Source: Thalassotalea crassostreae
GTDB lineage: Bacteria; Pseudomonadota; Gammaproteobacteria; Enterobacterales; Alteromonadaceae
Length of the DNA stretch: 64,000 nt
NCBI RefSeq assembly: GCF_001831495.1
Contig: NZ_CP017689.1
Span: 2,356,001 to 2,420,000, forward strand
Direction: 5' to 3'
A program made the translations under genes and the position numbers. The notes under the pieces were generated by a model. That model had not been told where the DNA came from. It made no database searches and saw only the letters and a program-made list of their open reading frames with translations. Below, piece after piece: positions 43,538 to 55,022 of this stretch (its first letter is position 1; each line of letters opens with the position of its first letter).

Positions 43538-43609
43538 TTAAATCTTATTTCCTCTAGTTGTATCAACACAGTCGATGCAACTAGGACTGCAAAGTCACGT
43601 AAAACGCAA

Positions 43610-43981
43610 CTATAATAAAAAGTTCTCTTTGGTCATCGCTATACGGGCAATCAAAATAACCCAGCCCATTGAACCTAAGTAACCAATAACTCGCATAGTA
43701 TTATTTCGAGCTACTTTCAATGTGTAATAACCAGTATAAATATAAGCAACGACTGCTAATAATTTTTCAGTCATCCAAGAAACACTTCCTGGGTATAACG
43801 ACAGCTTAACCATCATGTAAATACCAAGTACAAACAAAATTGTATCTATCACATGGGGCGCTATTTTTAACCAACGCGCATCTCGCTTATCAGACTTGGT
43901 CATTAACAACGCAAAGCGCAAAGTAAATAAAGCAACGCTGATCATTGCGATTAACATGTGACTGTGTTTCAAAATTCCCAA
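43610..43981 (-). CDS. sirB2: SirB2 family membrane protein
   Basis: This protein of about 123 residues has four membrane helices. The SirB2 features are KHSHMLIAMISVALFTLRF at the N-terminus, HVIDTILFVLGIYMM, YIYTGYYTLKVAR and GYLGSMGWVILIARIAMTK. Function is unknown in the family. No ATG precedes the conserved KHSH region. I chose the TTG at 43981, which has GGGAG eight to ten bases ahead; a TTG at 43996 would add five residues. sirB1 follows 72 bases later. Confidence 0.86.
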   Translation of the reverse strand: MGILKHSHMLIAMISVALFTLRFALLMTKSDKRDARWLKIAPHVIDTILFVLGIYMMVKLSLYPGSVSWMTEKLLAVVAYIYTGYYTLKVARNNTMRVIGYLGSMGWVILIARIAMTKENFLL

Positions 43982-43996
43982 ACTGTTAGCTCCCAA

Positions 43997-44360
43997 GCTA
44001 TGTATATGTATTAATATGTCTTCAGTATTACGCTTTAAAAACGTTTATTTACACGCTCTGTTCAGATAAAAGAGGCAGAGTCTTTTTGACAAAAAATTGG
44101 CGGCAAGAATAGCACAAAACAATCACTTTGTAATGCCATTTAAATATGTTGAACGATTATCCAGAATTCGGCGTTATTGTTGTTTAAATAAACAATAAAA
44201 GTTCAATTAAAAGTCACTTAATTTTAGTGTTCAGAAAACAAACAACGCAGCACAGTATTTGATTTTAAAGGGAGAGGTAATTCTGTTACAAGTTAATTAA
44301 CAAAGTTATCCACAACTTACGTGGATAACTTAATTAATCATTTTTTAGTGCCTAATCACA
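43997..44360. other. Intergenic region between sirB2 and sstT
   Basis: This 364-base AT-rich gap holds no gene. Its notable element is the inverted repeat at 44303-44331 with TTATCCACA. Upstream of sirB2 the rest should hold a promoter, which I cannot place with confidence. Confidence 0.6.
44303..44331. promoter_or_regulatory. 11-bp inverted repeat containing a DnaA-box consensus
   Basis: AAGTTATCCAC (44303-44313) and GTGGATAACTT (44321-44331) are perfect inverted copies around a 7-base spacer. Further TTAATTAA-type symmetry lies outside. The top strand reads TTATCCACA, the exact E. coli DnaA box; the opposite arm reads TTATCCACG, one mismatch. It lies 30 bases past the sstT stop, so it might instead act as a weak terminator, but it lacks a good T-run. 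Confidence 0.45.
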
Positions 44361-45572
44361 CTATAAGTTTTTGCTGATATGGTGAGATGCCGCTGCCGTA
44401 AATACCACGTCGGTAGAGCTATTCAACGCCGTTTCTGCCGAATCTTGTACCACACTGATGACGAAACCGATTGCAATAACTTGCATAGCTACATCGTTGT
44501 CGATGCCAAATAAGCTACAAGCTAACGGTATTAATAATAATGAACCACCAGCAACACCAGAGGCACCACAAGCAGAAATAGAGGCAATAACACTCAGTAA
44601 TACCGCAGTACCAAAATCAACGTTAATGCCTAGCGTGTTACATGCCGCGAGCGTCAATACGGTAATAGTGATAGCTGCGCCAGCCATATTAATTGTCGCC
44701 CCTAATGGTATAGAGACTGAATAGGTATCTTCGTGTAAATCTAATTGCTTACATAAGCGCATATTTACAGGAATATTCGCCGCTGAACTGCGAGTGAAAA
44801 AGGCTGTGATACCTGAACCTCTTAAACAAATAAAAATTAATGGATAAGGATTTTTACGGGTTATCACGTAAACAATAATAGGGTTTACGATAAGAGCGAT
44901 AATTAACATCGAACCAAGTAATACAAATAATAACTCACCGTATACTTGCAATGCAGAAAAACCTGTTGTGGCAACAGTGTTTGCTACCAAGCCAAAAATA
45001 CCAAATGGAGCAAAACGAATAACGACGCGTACGATAGCTGAAATGCCATCGGCAACATCATGAACCATAGTTTTCGTTGACGCATTGACATGCTTAAGAG
45101 CAAAACCTAAGCCTAAGCCCCAAGCTAAGATACCGATGAAATTACCGGTGGCAATCGCATTGATTGGGTTATCTACCACTTTATAAATTAGAGTAGATAA
45201 AACCTCTTGCAAACCTTGTGGTGGGCTCGCTTCAACTCCTGCTAAATCTAGAGATAATGTTGTTGGGAAAGTAAAACTCATAAATACCGCAACGAGTGCA
45301 GCACTTAGAGTACCAAGTAAATATAATCCAACAATCGGTTTTAAATTTGCTTCACCGTCGACTTTTTGATTGGCAATTGACGACACAACCAAAACAAAAA
45401 CCAATATTGGTGCTACCGCTTTTAACGCCTCAACAAATAGACCACCAAGGATCGATAATGACTTGGCAGTTTCAGGAGCAACTACGGCAACAATACAACC
45501 AAGTATAATACCGACGATTATTTGATTTACTAAGCTTGTCGCTTGCAGCTTTTTAAACAATGAATTACTCAT
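44361..45572 (-). CDS. sstT: Serine/threonine:sodium symporter
   Basis: This 403-residue inner-membrane transporter is of the dicarboxylate/amino acid:cation symporter family. Features are the serine-rich reentrant loop [19 protein letters not shown], the substrate-binding [15 protein letters not shown], and [20 protein letters not shown]. Length and sequence fit E. coli SstT (414). GAGAGGAA precedes the ATG, which shares one base with the tilS stop (TAATG), so translation is likely coupled to tilS. Confidence 0.95.
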   Translation of the reverse strand: MSNSLFKKLQATSLVNQIIVGIILGCIVAVVAPETAKSLSILGGLFVEALKAVAPILVFVLVVSSIANQKVDGEANLKPIVGLYLLGTLSAALVAVFMSFTFPTTLSLDLAGVEASPPQGLQEVLSTLIYKVVDNPINAIATGNFIGILAWGLGLGFALKHVNASTKTMVHDVADGISAIVRVVIRFAPFGIFGLVANTVATTGFSALQVYGELLFVLLGSMLIIALIVNPIIVYVITRKNPYPLIFICLRGSGITAFFTRSSAANIPVNMRLCKQLDLHEDTYSVSIPLGATINMAGAAITITVLTLAACNTLGINVDFGTAVLLSVIASISACGASGVAGGSLLLIPLACSLFGIDNDVAMQVIAIGFVISVVQDSAETALNSSTDVVFTAAASHHISKNL

Positions 45573-47008
45573 TAATTCCTCTCAGAGTTGGTTTGCCATT
45601 CAATAAGAAGGCATTGTTCATGGCTTTTAGTATTAGCCAAATACGGTTTACATACAAATAAAGGCAGCACTGCCGCTAATTCTCCGTTAATAAATACCAA
45701 CGGTAATCGTTGCCTCTGCCAGCTTGGCACAGCAAGTTCTTGCAGTACTTTTTTTAATGGTCTGCGTTGCTGTCGAAACTCAGGTAAACACTTAGGATTA
45801 TCGTGAGTAAACTTAATTTCAATCTTTTGTAAATCATCAGTGAAGATTTTAAACGACTGATTATTAACAACTTGTTTTGAATTATTTGACAACAGAAATT
45901 GCAATACGCCAAGATTATCAGGCAAATGAATCTTTTTAACTTGATTAAGATCAATGGAATTAGTTTGAACATCCAGATGACTAGTAAATTCACTAATATC
46001 AGCGAAATTCTCAGTAAGATGTAACTGTTGTTTATGACGCCTAAAACTATAATCACCGATATTAATGTGGGCATTGTTACTAATTTTGCTGTCATTTACC
46101 ATTGCTGACGATACGGTAAAACACTGCTCGATAACCTGTTCAAGTTGTACTTGAGATGGCATTAATTGATTATTGTTTTTTACAAATAGGCGCAGAGTAT
46201 TAACCAATTGAGGCTTTGATAAGTGTTCTAATTTACTAATATCAATGATATTGCTAGCAACTAATGCGGATGATAAATCTTGCTCTGCATATTGCTCTAA
46301 TAATTGCTGAGCTTGCAGGCAATGCGAGGCACTACGATTGACGCTGTGTTCAATACTAGGCCAACGTTCGCGCAGTTGTGGAATGATTGATTGACGTAAA
46401 AAATTACGGTCGAAACTGGTATCTAAATTTGACTCGTCTTCAACCCAAGCTAAATTATTGTCGGCGGCGAACTGTTCAATCTCAGCGCGAGCAATATTTA
46501 ACAAGGGTCTTGCTAATAATCTTTGTTCGGTAAAATCTCTAACCGATGACATCGCAGCAAGTCCATTGACACCAGAGCCACGTTTTAATGCTAATAAAAA
46601 GGTTTCAGTTTGATCATCTTGGTGATGTCCTGTCAAAATCACAGAATCAGCTTCAGTCAGCTCGCTAAACGCTTGATAACGTGCATCACGAGCAACCGCC
46701 TCTAAAGATTGACGATTGGATTTTTTAACAGTGACTGCTTTTGATTTAAATTCAATATCAAAGTCTTCACATTGCTGTTGGCAAAACGACAACCATTGAT
46801 CGGCATTCGCGCTCAAACCGTGATGGACATGAACCGCAGTAACCCCCGCGGTTAGTTCAGCATTGCTCTTTAAGCTTGCCACTAAAGACAATAACACCAT
46901 AGAATCTACGCCACCGCTAAGTGCAACCACTAACGGTTTGTTAGCAATTTCTGGTCGATTAATGAATCTAAGTATCTGTTGATAAACAGAATTTGATAAT
47001 TCGTTCAT
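45572..47008 (-). CDS. tilS: tRNA(Ile)-lysidine synthetase
   Basis: This 478-residue protein has the PP-loop ATP-binding motif [10 protein letters not shown] at about residues 30-39. TilS-specific [43 protein letters not shown] and [16 protein letters not shown] follow. It changes the wobble C of a tRNA-Ile to lysidine so that it reads AUA; it is essential. The C-terminal region contains [13 protein letters not shown] and [13 protein letters not shown] as expected. Length is slightly above E. coli TilS (432). It follows accA after a terminator. Confidence 0.96.
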   Translation of the reverse strand: MNELSNSVYQQILRFINRPEIANKPLVVALSGGVDSMVLLSLVASLKSNAELTAGVTAVHVHHGLSANADQWLSFCQQQCEDFDIEFKSKAVTVKKSNRQSLEAVARDARYQAFSELTEADSVILTGHHQDDQTETFLLALKRGSGVNGLAAMSSVRDFTEQRLLARPLLNIARAEIEQFAADNNLAWVEDESNLDTSFDRNFLRQSIIPQLRERWPSIEHSVNRSASHCLQAQQLLEQYAEQDLSSALVASNIIDISKLEHLSKPQLVNTLRLFVKNNNQLMPSQVQLEQVIEQCFTVSSAMVNDSKISNNAHINIGDYSFRRHKQQLHLTENFADISEFTSHLDVQTNSIDLNQVKKIHLPDNLGVLQFLLSNNSKQVVNNQSFKIFTDDLQKIEIKFTHDNPKCLPEFRQQRRPLKKVLQELAVPSWQRQRLPLVFINGELAAVLPLFVCKPYLANTKSHEQCLLIEWQTNSERN

Positions 47009-47078
47009 AGGCTAAATTTAGCATATCACCGGCTTGAGTGTAAGTTTTTTGAAATCAAAACACTGAGTTAAAAAACAA

Positions 47079-47105
47079 AAAAGGAAGCCTAAGCTTCCTT
47101 TTATA
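47079..47105 (-). terminator. Intrinsic terminator of accA
   Basis: A perfect 10-bp stem (AAAAGGAAGC / GCTTCCTTTT) has a 4-base loop. Read on the minus strand it ends in a long T-rich run, 20 bases after the accA stop and ahead of tilS. Confidence 0.9.
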
Positions 47106-47122
47106 AAATCTCCAATTACTGA

Positions 47123-48079
47123 TTAACAGTAACCGTAATTCATTAATTTCTGGTAACGCGCTTCAATTAACGCTTCTTTATCTTTACCTTCAACGGCAGA
47201 AATATCTGCTTTAATCGCTTGTTTAAGGTTGTTCGCCATAATATCGAAATCACGATGTGCCCCACCTAGAGGTTCACCAATGATATTATCAATTAGTTCA
47301 AGCTCTAAAATACGTGGCGCTGTTACACCCATTGCTTCTGCAGCTAATGACGCTTTCTCAGCTGTCTTCCAAAGGATTGATGCACAACCTTCTGGAGAAA
47401 TTACTGAGTAAGTAGAATATTCCAACATGTTAACTTTGTCGCCAACTCCGATTGCTAATGCGCCACCAGAACCACCTTCACCGATAACAGTACATACAAT
47501 TGGTACCGTTAAACGAGCCATAACTTTTAAGTTACGAGCGATAGCTTCTGACTGACCACGTTCTTCAGCACCGATACCAGGATAAGCACCCGGAGTATCA
47601 ATAAAAGTAACGATTGGCATGTTAAAACGTTCAGCCATTTCCATTAAACGTAATGCTTTACGGTAACCTTCTGGACGAGGCATAGCGAAGTTACGACGAA
47701 CTTTCTCTGCTGTACCACGACCTTTCTGATGGCCAATTACCATTACTGGTCTACCATCTAAACGAGCAGTACCACCGATAATAGCTTCATCGTTGGCGTA
47801 GGCGCGATCACCCGCTAACTCGTTAAAATCAGTAAAAATACGATCGATATAATCTTGCGTATAAGGGCGACCTGGGTGACGAGCAATACGAGTTACTTGC
47901 CATGGTTCTAAATCAGAAAATACTTTCTTAGTAAGTTCTTCGCTCTTACTACGGAGCTGTGCAATTTCAGCTTCCAGATCAAGATCTAAATCTTGTCCCT
48001 GGTTAACCAATTGAAGTTCTTCAATTTTTGCTTCTAATTCTGCAATTGGTTGCTCAAAATCTAAAAAATTGAGTGACAT
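47123..48079 (-). CDS. accA: Acetyl-CoA carboxylase carboxyltransferase subunit alpha
   Basis: This 318-residue subunit with AccD moves carboxyl from biotin to acetyl-CoA, the first committed step of fatty-acid synthesis. An N-terminal coiled coil ([12 protein letters not shown]) is followed by [19 protein letters not shown] and the core [46 protein letters not shown] and [16 protein letters not shown]. Length equals E. coli AccA (319). It lies directly after dnaE, the usual order. Confidence 0.98.
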   Translation of the reverse strand: MSLNFLDFEQPIAELEAKIEELQLVNQGQDLDLDLEAEIAQLRSKSEELTKKVFSDLEPWQVTRIARHPGRPYTQDYIDRIFTDFNELAGDRAYANDEAIIGGTARLDGRPVMVIGHQKGRGTAEKVRRNFAMPRPEGYRKALRLMEMAERFNMPIVTFIDTPGAYPGIGAEERGQSEAIARNLKVMARLTVPIVCTVIGEGGSGGALAIGVGDKVNMLEYSTYSVISPEGCASILWKTAEKASLAAEAMGVTAPRILELELIDNIIGEPLGGAHRDFDIMANNLKQAIKADISAVEGKDKEALIEARYQKLMNYGYC

Positions 48080-48244
48080 AAATAATTTACCTAAATCTAT
48101 GTTTACAGCGACTTTTTATAAGTCGATGTATTAATACGGACGATAAAAACGCAATACTATAACAAATAACTGTAAAAATCATTACTTTCGCTGAGATAGT
48201 TACAGTTAAATACACTGGTAATACCTGATAGAAACGTCTGTTGC

Positions 48245-51200
48245 TTAAAATTCCATACGGATGTTGTCTTGACCAAGAAGTAACTTTAATTCATGCAGTA
48301 ACATGTCACTTGGCGTTACCCGCCAAAGGATCCCCATTTCTAACATCGCTTGTGCTTCTTCACGTTGATAGAAAATACGTAACGGGCATGTCCCTTCGTT
48401 ATAAGGCTTGATGATTTCACCAAACTTTTCGATAAACTGCTCATCGACTTGTTGCTTATGCACGGTTAAATCTATCGATTTAATCATTGCTTCACGAGCA
48501 TCACTAATGGTCGTTATTTCTCTAGCGGTCATTGTAAGCCCACCGGAGTAATCATCAAAGCTGACCTGTCCTTTACAAACTAAAATTGAGTCTTTTTGTA
48601 GGACTTCTTCGTATCTATCATAGTCATCAGGAAATAATCGTACATCGATACGAGCGCTTTTATCATCTAGTGTTACTAAAGCCCAGCGACGACCTCTTTT
48701 ATTGACCAATACTCGAACACCTAGCACTAAACCGACCGCTGTCGATATTTTGTCTTTACCGCCAGGCTGTAAATTAAGTAATCGCTGGCCGCCCAATCGT
48801 TTGATTTCATCAAGGTAACGATTGATTGGATGACCTGTTAAATATAGTCCAAGGGTTTCCTTTTCACCGTCGAGCCATACTTCTTCCGCCCAAGGAGGCA
48901 CTTCTTTAAAGGATTGACGTTCATCTTCTTCTTCAACATTGATCAGACCAAATAAGTCGTCCTGTCCCAGAGCTTGTGCTTTGGCATGTTGATCAGCAGC
49001 TTTTATCGCCTCACCAAGGGTGGCAAATAAAGACGCGCGGTGCGGACCAAGGTTATCCATGGCTCCGGCTTTAATTAGCTTTTCAAGAATACGTTTATTA
49101 ATTTTCTTTAAATCTAAACGCGCACAAAAATCAAACAGGTCTTTAAAAGGACCACCGTTAGTTCGCGCTTCGATAATGGCATCAATCGGCCCTTCACCAA
49201 CGCCTTTTATTGCACCGATACCGTAAACAATCTGATTATCTTCATTTACCGCAAATTTATACAAACCGGTATTTACATCCGGCGGTATTAAATCAATGCC
49301 CATATTGGCACACTCATCTACTAAGGTAACAATCTTTTCGGTGTTATCCATATCAGCAGACATTACCGCCGCCATAAATGGCGCCGGGAAATGGGATTTC
49401 ATCCATAAGGTTTGATAAGAAACCAAAGCGTAGGCAGCAGAGTGAGACTTGTTGAAACCATAACCGGCGAACTTTTCTACCAAGTCGAAGATTTTCATCG
49501 CCAACTCGCCATCAACACCATTATCAATAGCACCTTGCTCAAAGGTTGAACGCTGCTTAGCCATTTCTTCTGGCTTTTTCTTACCCATGGCACGACGAAG
49601 CATATCGGCGCCACCTAGGGTATAACCAGCAAGTACCTGGGCAATCTGCATTACCTGCTCTTGGTACAAGATAATGCCATAGGTTGGTTCAAGAATTTCT
49701 TTTAACGATTCATGTTGCCATTTTGCATCAGGATACGATACTTCTTCACGGCCATGCTTACGCTCGATAAAGTTATCGACCATGCCGGAATCTAGTGGCC
49801 CCGGTCTAAACAAGGCTACCAGTGCGATAATATCTTCAAAACAATCTGGCTTTAACTTTTCGATAAGCGCTTTCATACCCGAAGATTCGAGCTGGAATAC
49901 TGCGGTTGTTTTCGATGCAAGCAACATATTAAATGAATCTTTATCATCCAATGGAATTGCCGCGATATCGATTGGCTCTTTGCCCGCCTTAAGCAGTTTT
50001 TCATCGGCCATTTCAATAGCCCACTGCAAGATGGTTAAGGTACGTAGACCAAGAAAGTCAAACTTAACTAAGCCAGCATCTTCAACATCATTTTTATCAA
50101 ATTGAGTAACCGGGTTTTTACCTTCGTCATCACAATATAACGGCGCAAAGTCAGTAATAGTTGTCGGCGAAATAACAACACCACCCGCATGCTTACCGGC
50201 ATTTCGTGTTGTCCCTTCAAGCGTGCGGCACATATCGATAAGATCTTTAACGTCGTTATCTTGTGCGTAAGCTTCTGGTAATTTAGGTTCTTCTTCAAAT
50301 GCTTTAGCCAAGGTCATACCCGGCGTCGGTGGTATTAACTTGGAGATTCGATCAACAAAACCATAAGGGTGACCAAGAACACGACCAACATCGCGTATAA
50401 CCGCTTTTGCCGCCATGGTTCCAAAGGTAATAATTTGTGATACCGCATCACGACCATACAACTCTGCGGTGTGATCAATTACCTCGTCTCGCCTGTCCAT
50501 ACAAAAATCGACATCAAAATCGGGCATTGATACACGTTCAGGGTTAAGAAAACGCTCGAACAGCAAGTCATATTCTAACGGGTCAAGATCAGTGATTTTT
50601 TGTGCATAGGCCACTAAAGAACCGGCACCAGAACCACGACCTGGACCAACCGGAATATTGTTATCCTTACTCCATTGAATAAATTCCATAACGATAAGGA
50701 AGTAGCCAGGGAAGCCCATGTTATTGATTACTTCAAGCTCAACTTTCAAGCGTTCGTCATAGGGCTTACGTAGTTCTTCAAATTCAGGTGAGTCTTTATC
50801 AAATAAAAACTCTAAGCGTTCTTGCAGGCCTTCTTCAGACACTTTAACTAAGAAGTCTTCGATAGATAGACCTTCTGTTGGAAAGTCGGGTAAAACGTAT
50901 TCACCTAAGGTAACGGTAACATTACAGCGTTTTGCAATTTCTACTGTATTGGCAAGCGCTTCAGGAATATCGCTGAACAGCTCAACCATTTCTTGTTCGC
51001 TACGCAAATATTGCTGCGGGCTATATTTCCTCGGGCGTCGTTTATCATCTAAAGTATAACCATCATGTATGGCAACGCGGATTTCGTGAGCATCGAATAA
51101 GTCTGCAGATAAGAAAACAACTTCATTTGTTGCTACGACCGGAAGTTGTTTTTGCTGAGCAAGTTCAACCGCCATATGCAAATAGTCTTCTTCGTTCTCT

Positions 51201-51724
51201 CTACCAGTTCGAATAAGCTCTAGATAAAATTTGTCATTAAAATGTTGCTGATAAAAACTCACCATTTGCTCGACAAGTTCAACATTGCCTTTTAATAGTG
51301 CTTTACCGATATCACCTTCTCGGCCACCAGAGAGAATAATAATCCCTTCACTATATTCGACCAGCCAGTCTTTATCTAAAACTGCCCTGCCTTGAATATG
51401 ACCGCGTAAATAGGCCTTTGAAATAAGTTCAGTGAGATTTTTATAGCCTTGGTTGTTTGATGCAATGACCACTAAGCGAAACAGCTCATCACCAAGTTCG
51501 TCACTTTTCACCCAAAAGTCTGTACCGATTATTGGCTTTATACCGGCGCCTGTTGCGGCATGGTAGTATTTAACTAAACCACAAATGTTGGTTTGATCGG
51601 TTAACGCTATCGCAGGCATTTTTAAGTCGTCTGCTTTGGCGATAATCGGCTTAACTTTATTTAGGCCATCACACATCGAAAAATCACTGTGCACCCGCAA
51701 GTGCACAAATTTAGGATCAGCCAT
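48245..51724 (-). CDS. dnaE: DNA polymerase III subunit alpha
   Basis: This 1159-residue replicative polymerase (E. coli 1160) has an N-terminal PHP domain starting [16 protein letters not shown]. The polymerase palm has [15 protein letters not shown] and the catalytic [16 protein letters not shown] at about residues 400-410. The fingers contain [14 protein letters not shown], and the OB-fold lies at about residues 995-1065 ([18 protein letters not shown]). The ATG overlaps the rnhB reading frame by eight bases, so the two are translationally coupled. 165 bases separate it from accA. Confidence 0.98.
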   Translation of the reverse strand: MADPKFVHLRVHSDFSMCDGLNKVKPIIAKADDLKMPAIALTDQTNICGLVKYYHAATGAGIKPIIGTDFWVKSDELGDELFRLVVIASNNQGYKNLTELISKAYLRGHIQGRAVLDKDWLVEYSEGIIILSGGREGDIGKALLKGNVELVEQMVSFYQQHFNDKFYLELIRTGRENEEDYLHMAVELAQQKQLPVVATNEVVFLSADLFDAHEIRVAIHDGYTLDDKRRPRKYSPQQYLRSEQEMVELFSDIPEALANTVEIAKRCNVTVTLGEYVLPDFPTEGLSIEDFLVKVSEEGLQERLEFLFDKDSPEFEELRKPYDERLKVELEVINNMGFPGYFLIVMEFIQWSKDNNIPVGPGRGSGAGSLVAYAQKITDLDPLEYDLLFERFLNPERVSMPDFDVDFCMDRRDEVIDHTAELYGRDAVSQIITFGTMAAKAVIRDVGRVLGHPYGFVDRISKLIPPTPGMTLAKAFEEEPKLPEAYAQDNDVKDLIDMCRTLEGTTRNAGKHAGGVVISPTTITDFAPLYCDDEGKNPVTQFDKNDVEDAGLVKFDFLGLRTLTILQWAIEMADEKLLKAGKEPIDIAAIPLDDKDSFNMLLASKTTAVFQLESSGMKALIEKLKPDCFEDIIALVALFRPGPLDSGMVDNFIERKHGREEVSYPDAKWQHESLKEILEPTYGIILYQEQVMQIAQVLAGYTLGGADMLRRAMGKKKPEEMAKQRSTFEQGAIDNGVDGELAMKIFDLVEKFAGYGFNKSHSAAYALVSYQTLWMKSHFPAPFMAAVMSADMDNTEKIVTLVDECANMGIDLIPPDVNTGLYKFAVNEDNQIVYGIGAIKGVGEGPIDAIIEARTNGGPFKDLFDFCARLDLKKINKRILEKLIKAGAMDNLGPHRASLFATLGEAIKAADQHAKAQALGQDDLFGLINVEEEDERQSFKEVPPWAEEVWLDGEKETLGLYLTGHPINRYLDEIKRLGGQRLLNLQPGGKDKISTAVGLVLGVRVLVNKRGRRWALVTLDDKSARIDVRLFPDDYDRYEEVLQKDSILVCKGQVSFDDYSGGLTMTAREITTISDAREAMIKSIDLTVHKQQVDEQFIEKFGEIIKPYNEGTCPLRIFYQREEAQAMLEMGILWRVTPSDMLLHELKLLLGQDNIRMEF

Positions 51725-52328
51725 TATTTACGCCTCGTTCGCTGATAACTTTTGCCACCGGCTTAAAGCTCTTGCGATAACAATCGATAACGCCACGCTC
51801 TTTGATGATATCCATATGTGCCTTGGTTGGATAACCTTTATGCTTAGCGAATCCATATTCAGGGTATTGCTTATCAAGGGCTAGCATTTCGTCATCGCGC
51901 GCAACTTTTGCGATAATTGACGCCGCTGATATTTCAGCAACTTTTAAATCACCTTTTATCACCGCTTGACATGGTAAACCAAAATCTGGACAACGATTAC
52001 CATCAACCAATACGTATTGAGCTGATGTAGAGAGGCCTGCGACTGCACGCTGCATCGCTACCATAGTTGCTTGTAATATATTGAGTTGGTCGATTTCTGC
52101 GGGCTCGCAGCGACCTAGATTCCACGCTAATGCCTTTTCCTTGATTTCAATCGCTAAGGCATTACGTTTCTTTTCTGATAATTTTTTAGAGTCTGTTAAA
52201 CCTTCAATCGGGTTATTTGGATCAAGGATCACCGCAGCAGTAACTACAGCCCCGACTAAAGGCCCTCTTCCAACTTCGTCTACACCTGCGATTAACTCGA
52301 CATTAGGGCGAATAAATTCATCGCTCAT
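51717..52328 (-). CDS. rnhB: Ribonuclease HII
   Basis: This 203-residue enzyme removes ribonucleotides and RNA from RNA/DNA hybrids. The metal-binding acids lie in [16 protein letters not shown] (D and E at about residues 17-18), VDGNRCPD, and AKVARDDEM; the signature [12 protein letters not shown] follows the first motif. Length fits E. coli RNase HII (198). Its 3' end overlaps dnaE by eight bases. The 184 bases upstream, between lpxB and rnhB, hold no gene and may contain a promoter. Confidence 0.97.
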   Translation of the reverse strand: MSDEFIRPNVELIAGVDEVGRGPLVGAVVTAAVILDPNNPIEGLTDSKKLSEKKRNALAIEIKEKALAWNLGRCEPAEIDQLNILQATMVAMQRAVAGLSTSAQYVLVDGNRCPDFGLPCQAVIKGDLKVAEISAASIIAKVARDDEMLALDKQYPEYGFAKHKGYPTKAHMDIIKERGVIDCYRKSFKPVAKVISERGVNNG

Positions 52329-52512
52329 TTAACTATTTCTCCGACTCTTTTTTGTTTTTATTCTGATTTAAAAAAGCTTTTAAATAGGCTTTTAAATAAG
52401 GGTAGAAACTACAAAATGTAATTATAGATTCTACTCATCTTGATGGGGCAACGGCAAGTGATATTTTACTTTCAACGATACCGGTAAGTGACGATTTTTT
52501 CTAACGAATAGA

Positions 52513-53667
52513 TTATGAGTTCAACAATACTTCAACGGCATCAGCAGCTTTTTCACTGGCATCTTGTTTAAGCATCAAATGAATGTCCATAAATGCTTGT
52601 TGTAGCTCGGTTTGATCGCTAAACAATAATGGTTCGAGTTCAGCGGCTAAGTTGTCAGGTGTTACTTGTTCTTGCAGTAATTCTGGCAAAAGTAGTTTAT
52701 CGGCTAATAAATTAGGCAGTGAAAAGAATTTCACATCAACCATAATTCGACCAATTATTGCTGTTAACCAATTGAACTTATAAGCAACAACCATAGGTCG
52801 TTTTATTAATGCACCTTCAAGGGTTACCGTACCTGATGCGGTTAGTAAACAATCGGCTGCGGTCATTACCGTTTGCGTATCATTATTAATTACCGTGATC
52901 TCAAGCTCTGGCGCATGTAATTGCCATAACTCGTTAAATTGTTGTTCTCGCACATCGTTAATAACTGGCGCAACAAATAACAACTCAGGATGCTGTGCTT
53001 TCAATATTTTCGCGGTTGATAGAAAATCAGGAAGTAACTTTGCTAACTCACCACCACGAGAGCCTGGCATTATTGCCAAGTACTTGCCATCCGCTTCAAG
53101 ATTTAACGCTTTGCGCGCATTGTCTTGGTGATTTTCGAGAGGTATTTCGTCCGCTAACGGGTGACCAACAAAGGTACAAGCAACATTATGCTTGTCATAG
53201 AAATCTTTTTCGAACGGTAATAAAGATAAAACCATATCAGTCGCTTTATCTATTTTGAATATTCGTTTTTCGCGCCATGCCCACACAGAAGGACTCACAT
53301 AGTGCACGGTTTTTATGCCTTGCTGCTTAAGTTTTAATTCTAACCCAAGGTTAAAGTCTGGCGCATCAATACCAATAAACACATCAGGTTTATTGTTGTT
53401 AAAGTACTGAACTAATTCCTTACGAACGTGTAATAAGCGCTTTAATCGCCCGAGAACTTCCACAATCCCCATGACAGCCAGCTCTTCCATCGAAAATAAG
53501 CTATTAAAGCCGAGTAAGTTCATTTTAGGGCCGCCGATACCAACAAATTTGGCATCAGGGTAACGACGTTTTAGGGATTTAATTAAACCGGCACCTAAGG
53601 TATCACCGGAATGCTCGCCAACGACAATGGCAAAAGTAGGAGAAGAGTTGTTGGTCACGTTTTGCAT
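52513..53667 (-). CDS. lpxB: Lipid-A-disaccharide synthase
   Basis: This glycosyltransferase of about 384 residues joins UDP-2,3-diacylglucosamine and lipid X. It shows IVVGEHSGDTLGAGLIKSL, GIGGPKM, FIGIDAPDFNLGLE, HYVSPSVWAWREKRI and ASGTVTLEGALIKRPMVVAYK, all characteristic of LpxB. I chose the ATG at 53667 to match family starts. The frame extends 12 codons upstream to a TTG, and an AAGGTGG lies 15-21 bases ahead of the ATG, so the exact start is unsure. It follows lpxA after 86-odd bases. Confidence 0.95.
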   Translation of the reverse strand: MQNVTNNSSPTFAIVVGEHSGDTLGAGLIKSLKRRYPDAKFVGIGGPKMNLLGFNSLFSMEELAVMGIVEVLGRLKRLLHVRKELVQYFNNNKPDVFIGIDAPDFNLGLELKLKQQGIKTVHYVSPSVWAWREKRIFKIDKATDMVLSLLPFEKDFYDKHNVACTFVGHPLADEIPLENHQDNARKALNLEADGKYLAIMPGSRGGELAKLLPDFLSTAKILKAQHPELLFVAPVINDVREQQFNELWQLHAPELEITVINNDTQTVMTAADCLLTASGTVTLEGALIKRPMVVAYKFNWLTAIIGRIMVDVKFFSLPNLLADKLLLPELLQEQVTPDNLAAELEPLLFSDQTELQQAFMDIHLMLKQDASEKAADAVEVLLNS

Positions 53668-53752
53668 CAGTTGTATTTGCCACCTTAAATTGCCAATTAG
53701 CAAGTACTTAATATCGCAAAGTTCTTGCTAACGGCTTTGATGAATCAATGAA

Positions 53753-54523
53753 TTAGCGGACTATGCCACGACTTGAATTGACAATAAAATCGACAAACGC
53801 TTTAACTTCAGAATTCGTTTCTGCAACAGGTGCAAGAACTTCAGCCGCTTCGTCGACCTTTAAACCTTTACGGTATACTTCTCGGTAGGCTCGTTTCACT
53901 TGCGCGATAACGTCTTTATCAAAACCGCGGCGTCTTAAACCTTCGCTATTTAACCCGAAAGGTTTCGCTGGATGACCTGCAACCATAACGTAAGGAGGGA
54001 TATCTTTTAAGACAATACCACCACCGCCAACAAAGGCATGAGAACCAATATGGCAGAACTGGTGTGCACCAGACATCCCGCCCATAATTACCCAATCACC
54101 TACGTGACAATGACCTGCTAAGCTCACATTATTTGCAAAAATTCCGTTGCTACCAATTACACAATCATGGGCGACATGAGCACCAGCCATAAACAAATTA
54201 TCGCTACCGATAATCGTTACAGATTCATCCTGAATCGTGCCACGATGGATTGTACAACCTTCTCGAAAAATGTTGTTGTCGCCAATTTCTAAACGAGTTG
54301 GTTCACCGGCATATTTTTTATCTTGGCAATCTTCACCAACAGAAGCATATTGGAAGATAACATTACCGGAGCCAATCGTCGTAGGTCCTTTGATAACGGC
54401 ATGGGAATGGATAACACAATCGTCACCAATAACCACATTCTCGCCAATGTAAGTCCATGGACCAACGGTCACGTTGTTACCTAATTTAGCACTAGGCTCT
54501 ATAATTGCTTGGGGATGAATCAC
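53753..54523 (-). CDS. lpxA: UDP-N-acetylglucosamine O-acyltransferase
   Basis: This 256-residue left-handed beta-helix enzyme performs the first step of lipid A synthesis. Hexapeptide repeats run through the first 190 residues (IHPQAIIEPSAKLGNNVTVG, AHVAHDCVIGSNGIFANNVS), with the catalytic histidine in GAHVAHDC at about residue 123. The C-terminus is helical. The start is GTG at 54523, five bases after fabZ ends, and the length fits E. coli LpxA (262). Confidence 0.97.
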   Translation of the reverse strand: MIHPQAIIEPSAKLGNNVTVGPWTYIGENVVIGDDCVIHSHAVIKGPTTIGSGNVIFQYASVGEDCQDKKYAGEPTRLEIGDNNIFREGCTIHRGTIQDESVTIIGSDNLFMAGAHVAHDCVIGSNGIFANNVSLAGHCHVGDWVIMGGMSGAHQFCHIGSHAFVGGGGIVLKDIPPYVMVAGHPAKPFGLNSEGLRRRGFDKDVIAQVKRAYREVYRKGLKVDEAAEVLAPVAETNSEVKAFVDFIVNSSRGIVR

Positions 54524-54528
54524 GTAAA

Positions 54529-54978
54529 TTAGCTACCTTTTCTTGCGCACAATAAATCTGCCGTACATACTACTTTACCATCGACTTTAGCAGTACCTGC
54601 AAACTTCCACATGCCACGACGCTCTTTCACAAATTCAATATGAATATGCATAGTATCGCCTGGCGTCACTGGTTTCTTAAAACGAGCATTATCAATTGTA
54701 GCAAATAAAAACATTTCACCGTCTTTACCTTCTACCGATTTAAACCCTAGTACACCACTAGCTTGTGCCATAGCTTCAAGTATCATTACACCAGGAAAAA
54801 TCTTAAAATCAGGGAAGTGCCCTTGAAATACTGGTTCATTGACCGAAACGTTCTTAATAGCGTGTAGCGATTCGCCTGGTACATAATCAAGAACACGATC
54901 GATTAACAAAAATGGATAACGATGTGGGATCAAGGTTTGAATTTCTTCAATTTCGATAACGTTTGTAGTACTGTCCAA
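54529..54978 (-). CDS. fabZ: 3-hydroxyacyl-[acyl-carrier-protein] dehydratase FabZ
   Basis: This 149-residue hot-dog-fold enzyme dehydrates beta-hydroxyacyl-ACP in fatty-acid elongation. The motifs are [37 protein letters not shown] with the active-site histidine and glutamate, and [13 protein letters not shown]. The start is TTG at 54978 with AAGGA about seven bases ahead; no better ATG exists. It sits between lpxD and lpxA in the conserved operon. Confidence 0.97.
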   Translation of the reverse strand: MDSTTNVIEIEEIQTLIPHRYPFLLIDRVLDYVPGESLHAIKNVSVNEPVFQGHFPDFKIFPGVMILEAMAQASGVLGFKSVEGKDGEMFLFATIDNARFKKPVTPGDTMHIHIEFVKERRGMWKFAGTAKVDGKVVCTADLLCARKGS

Positions 54979-55022
54979 AATAATTCCTTAATGATTGTTG
55001 ATAGACGAAATCGTCAACAATT

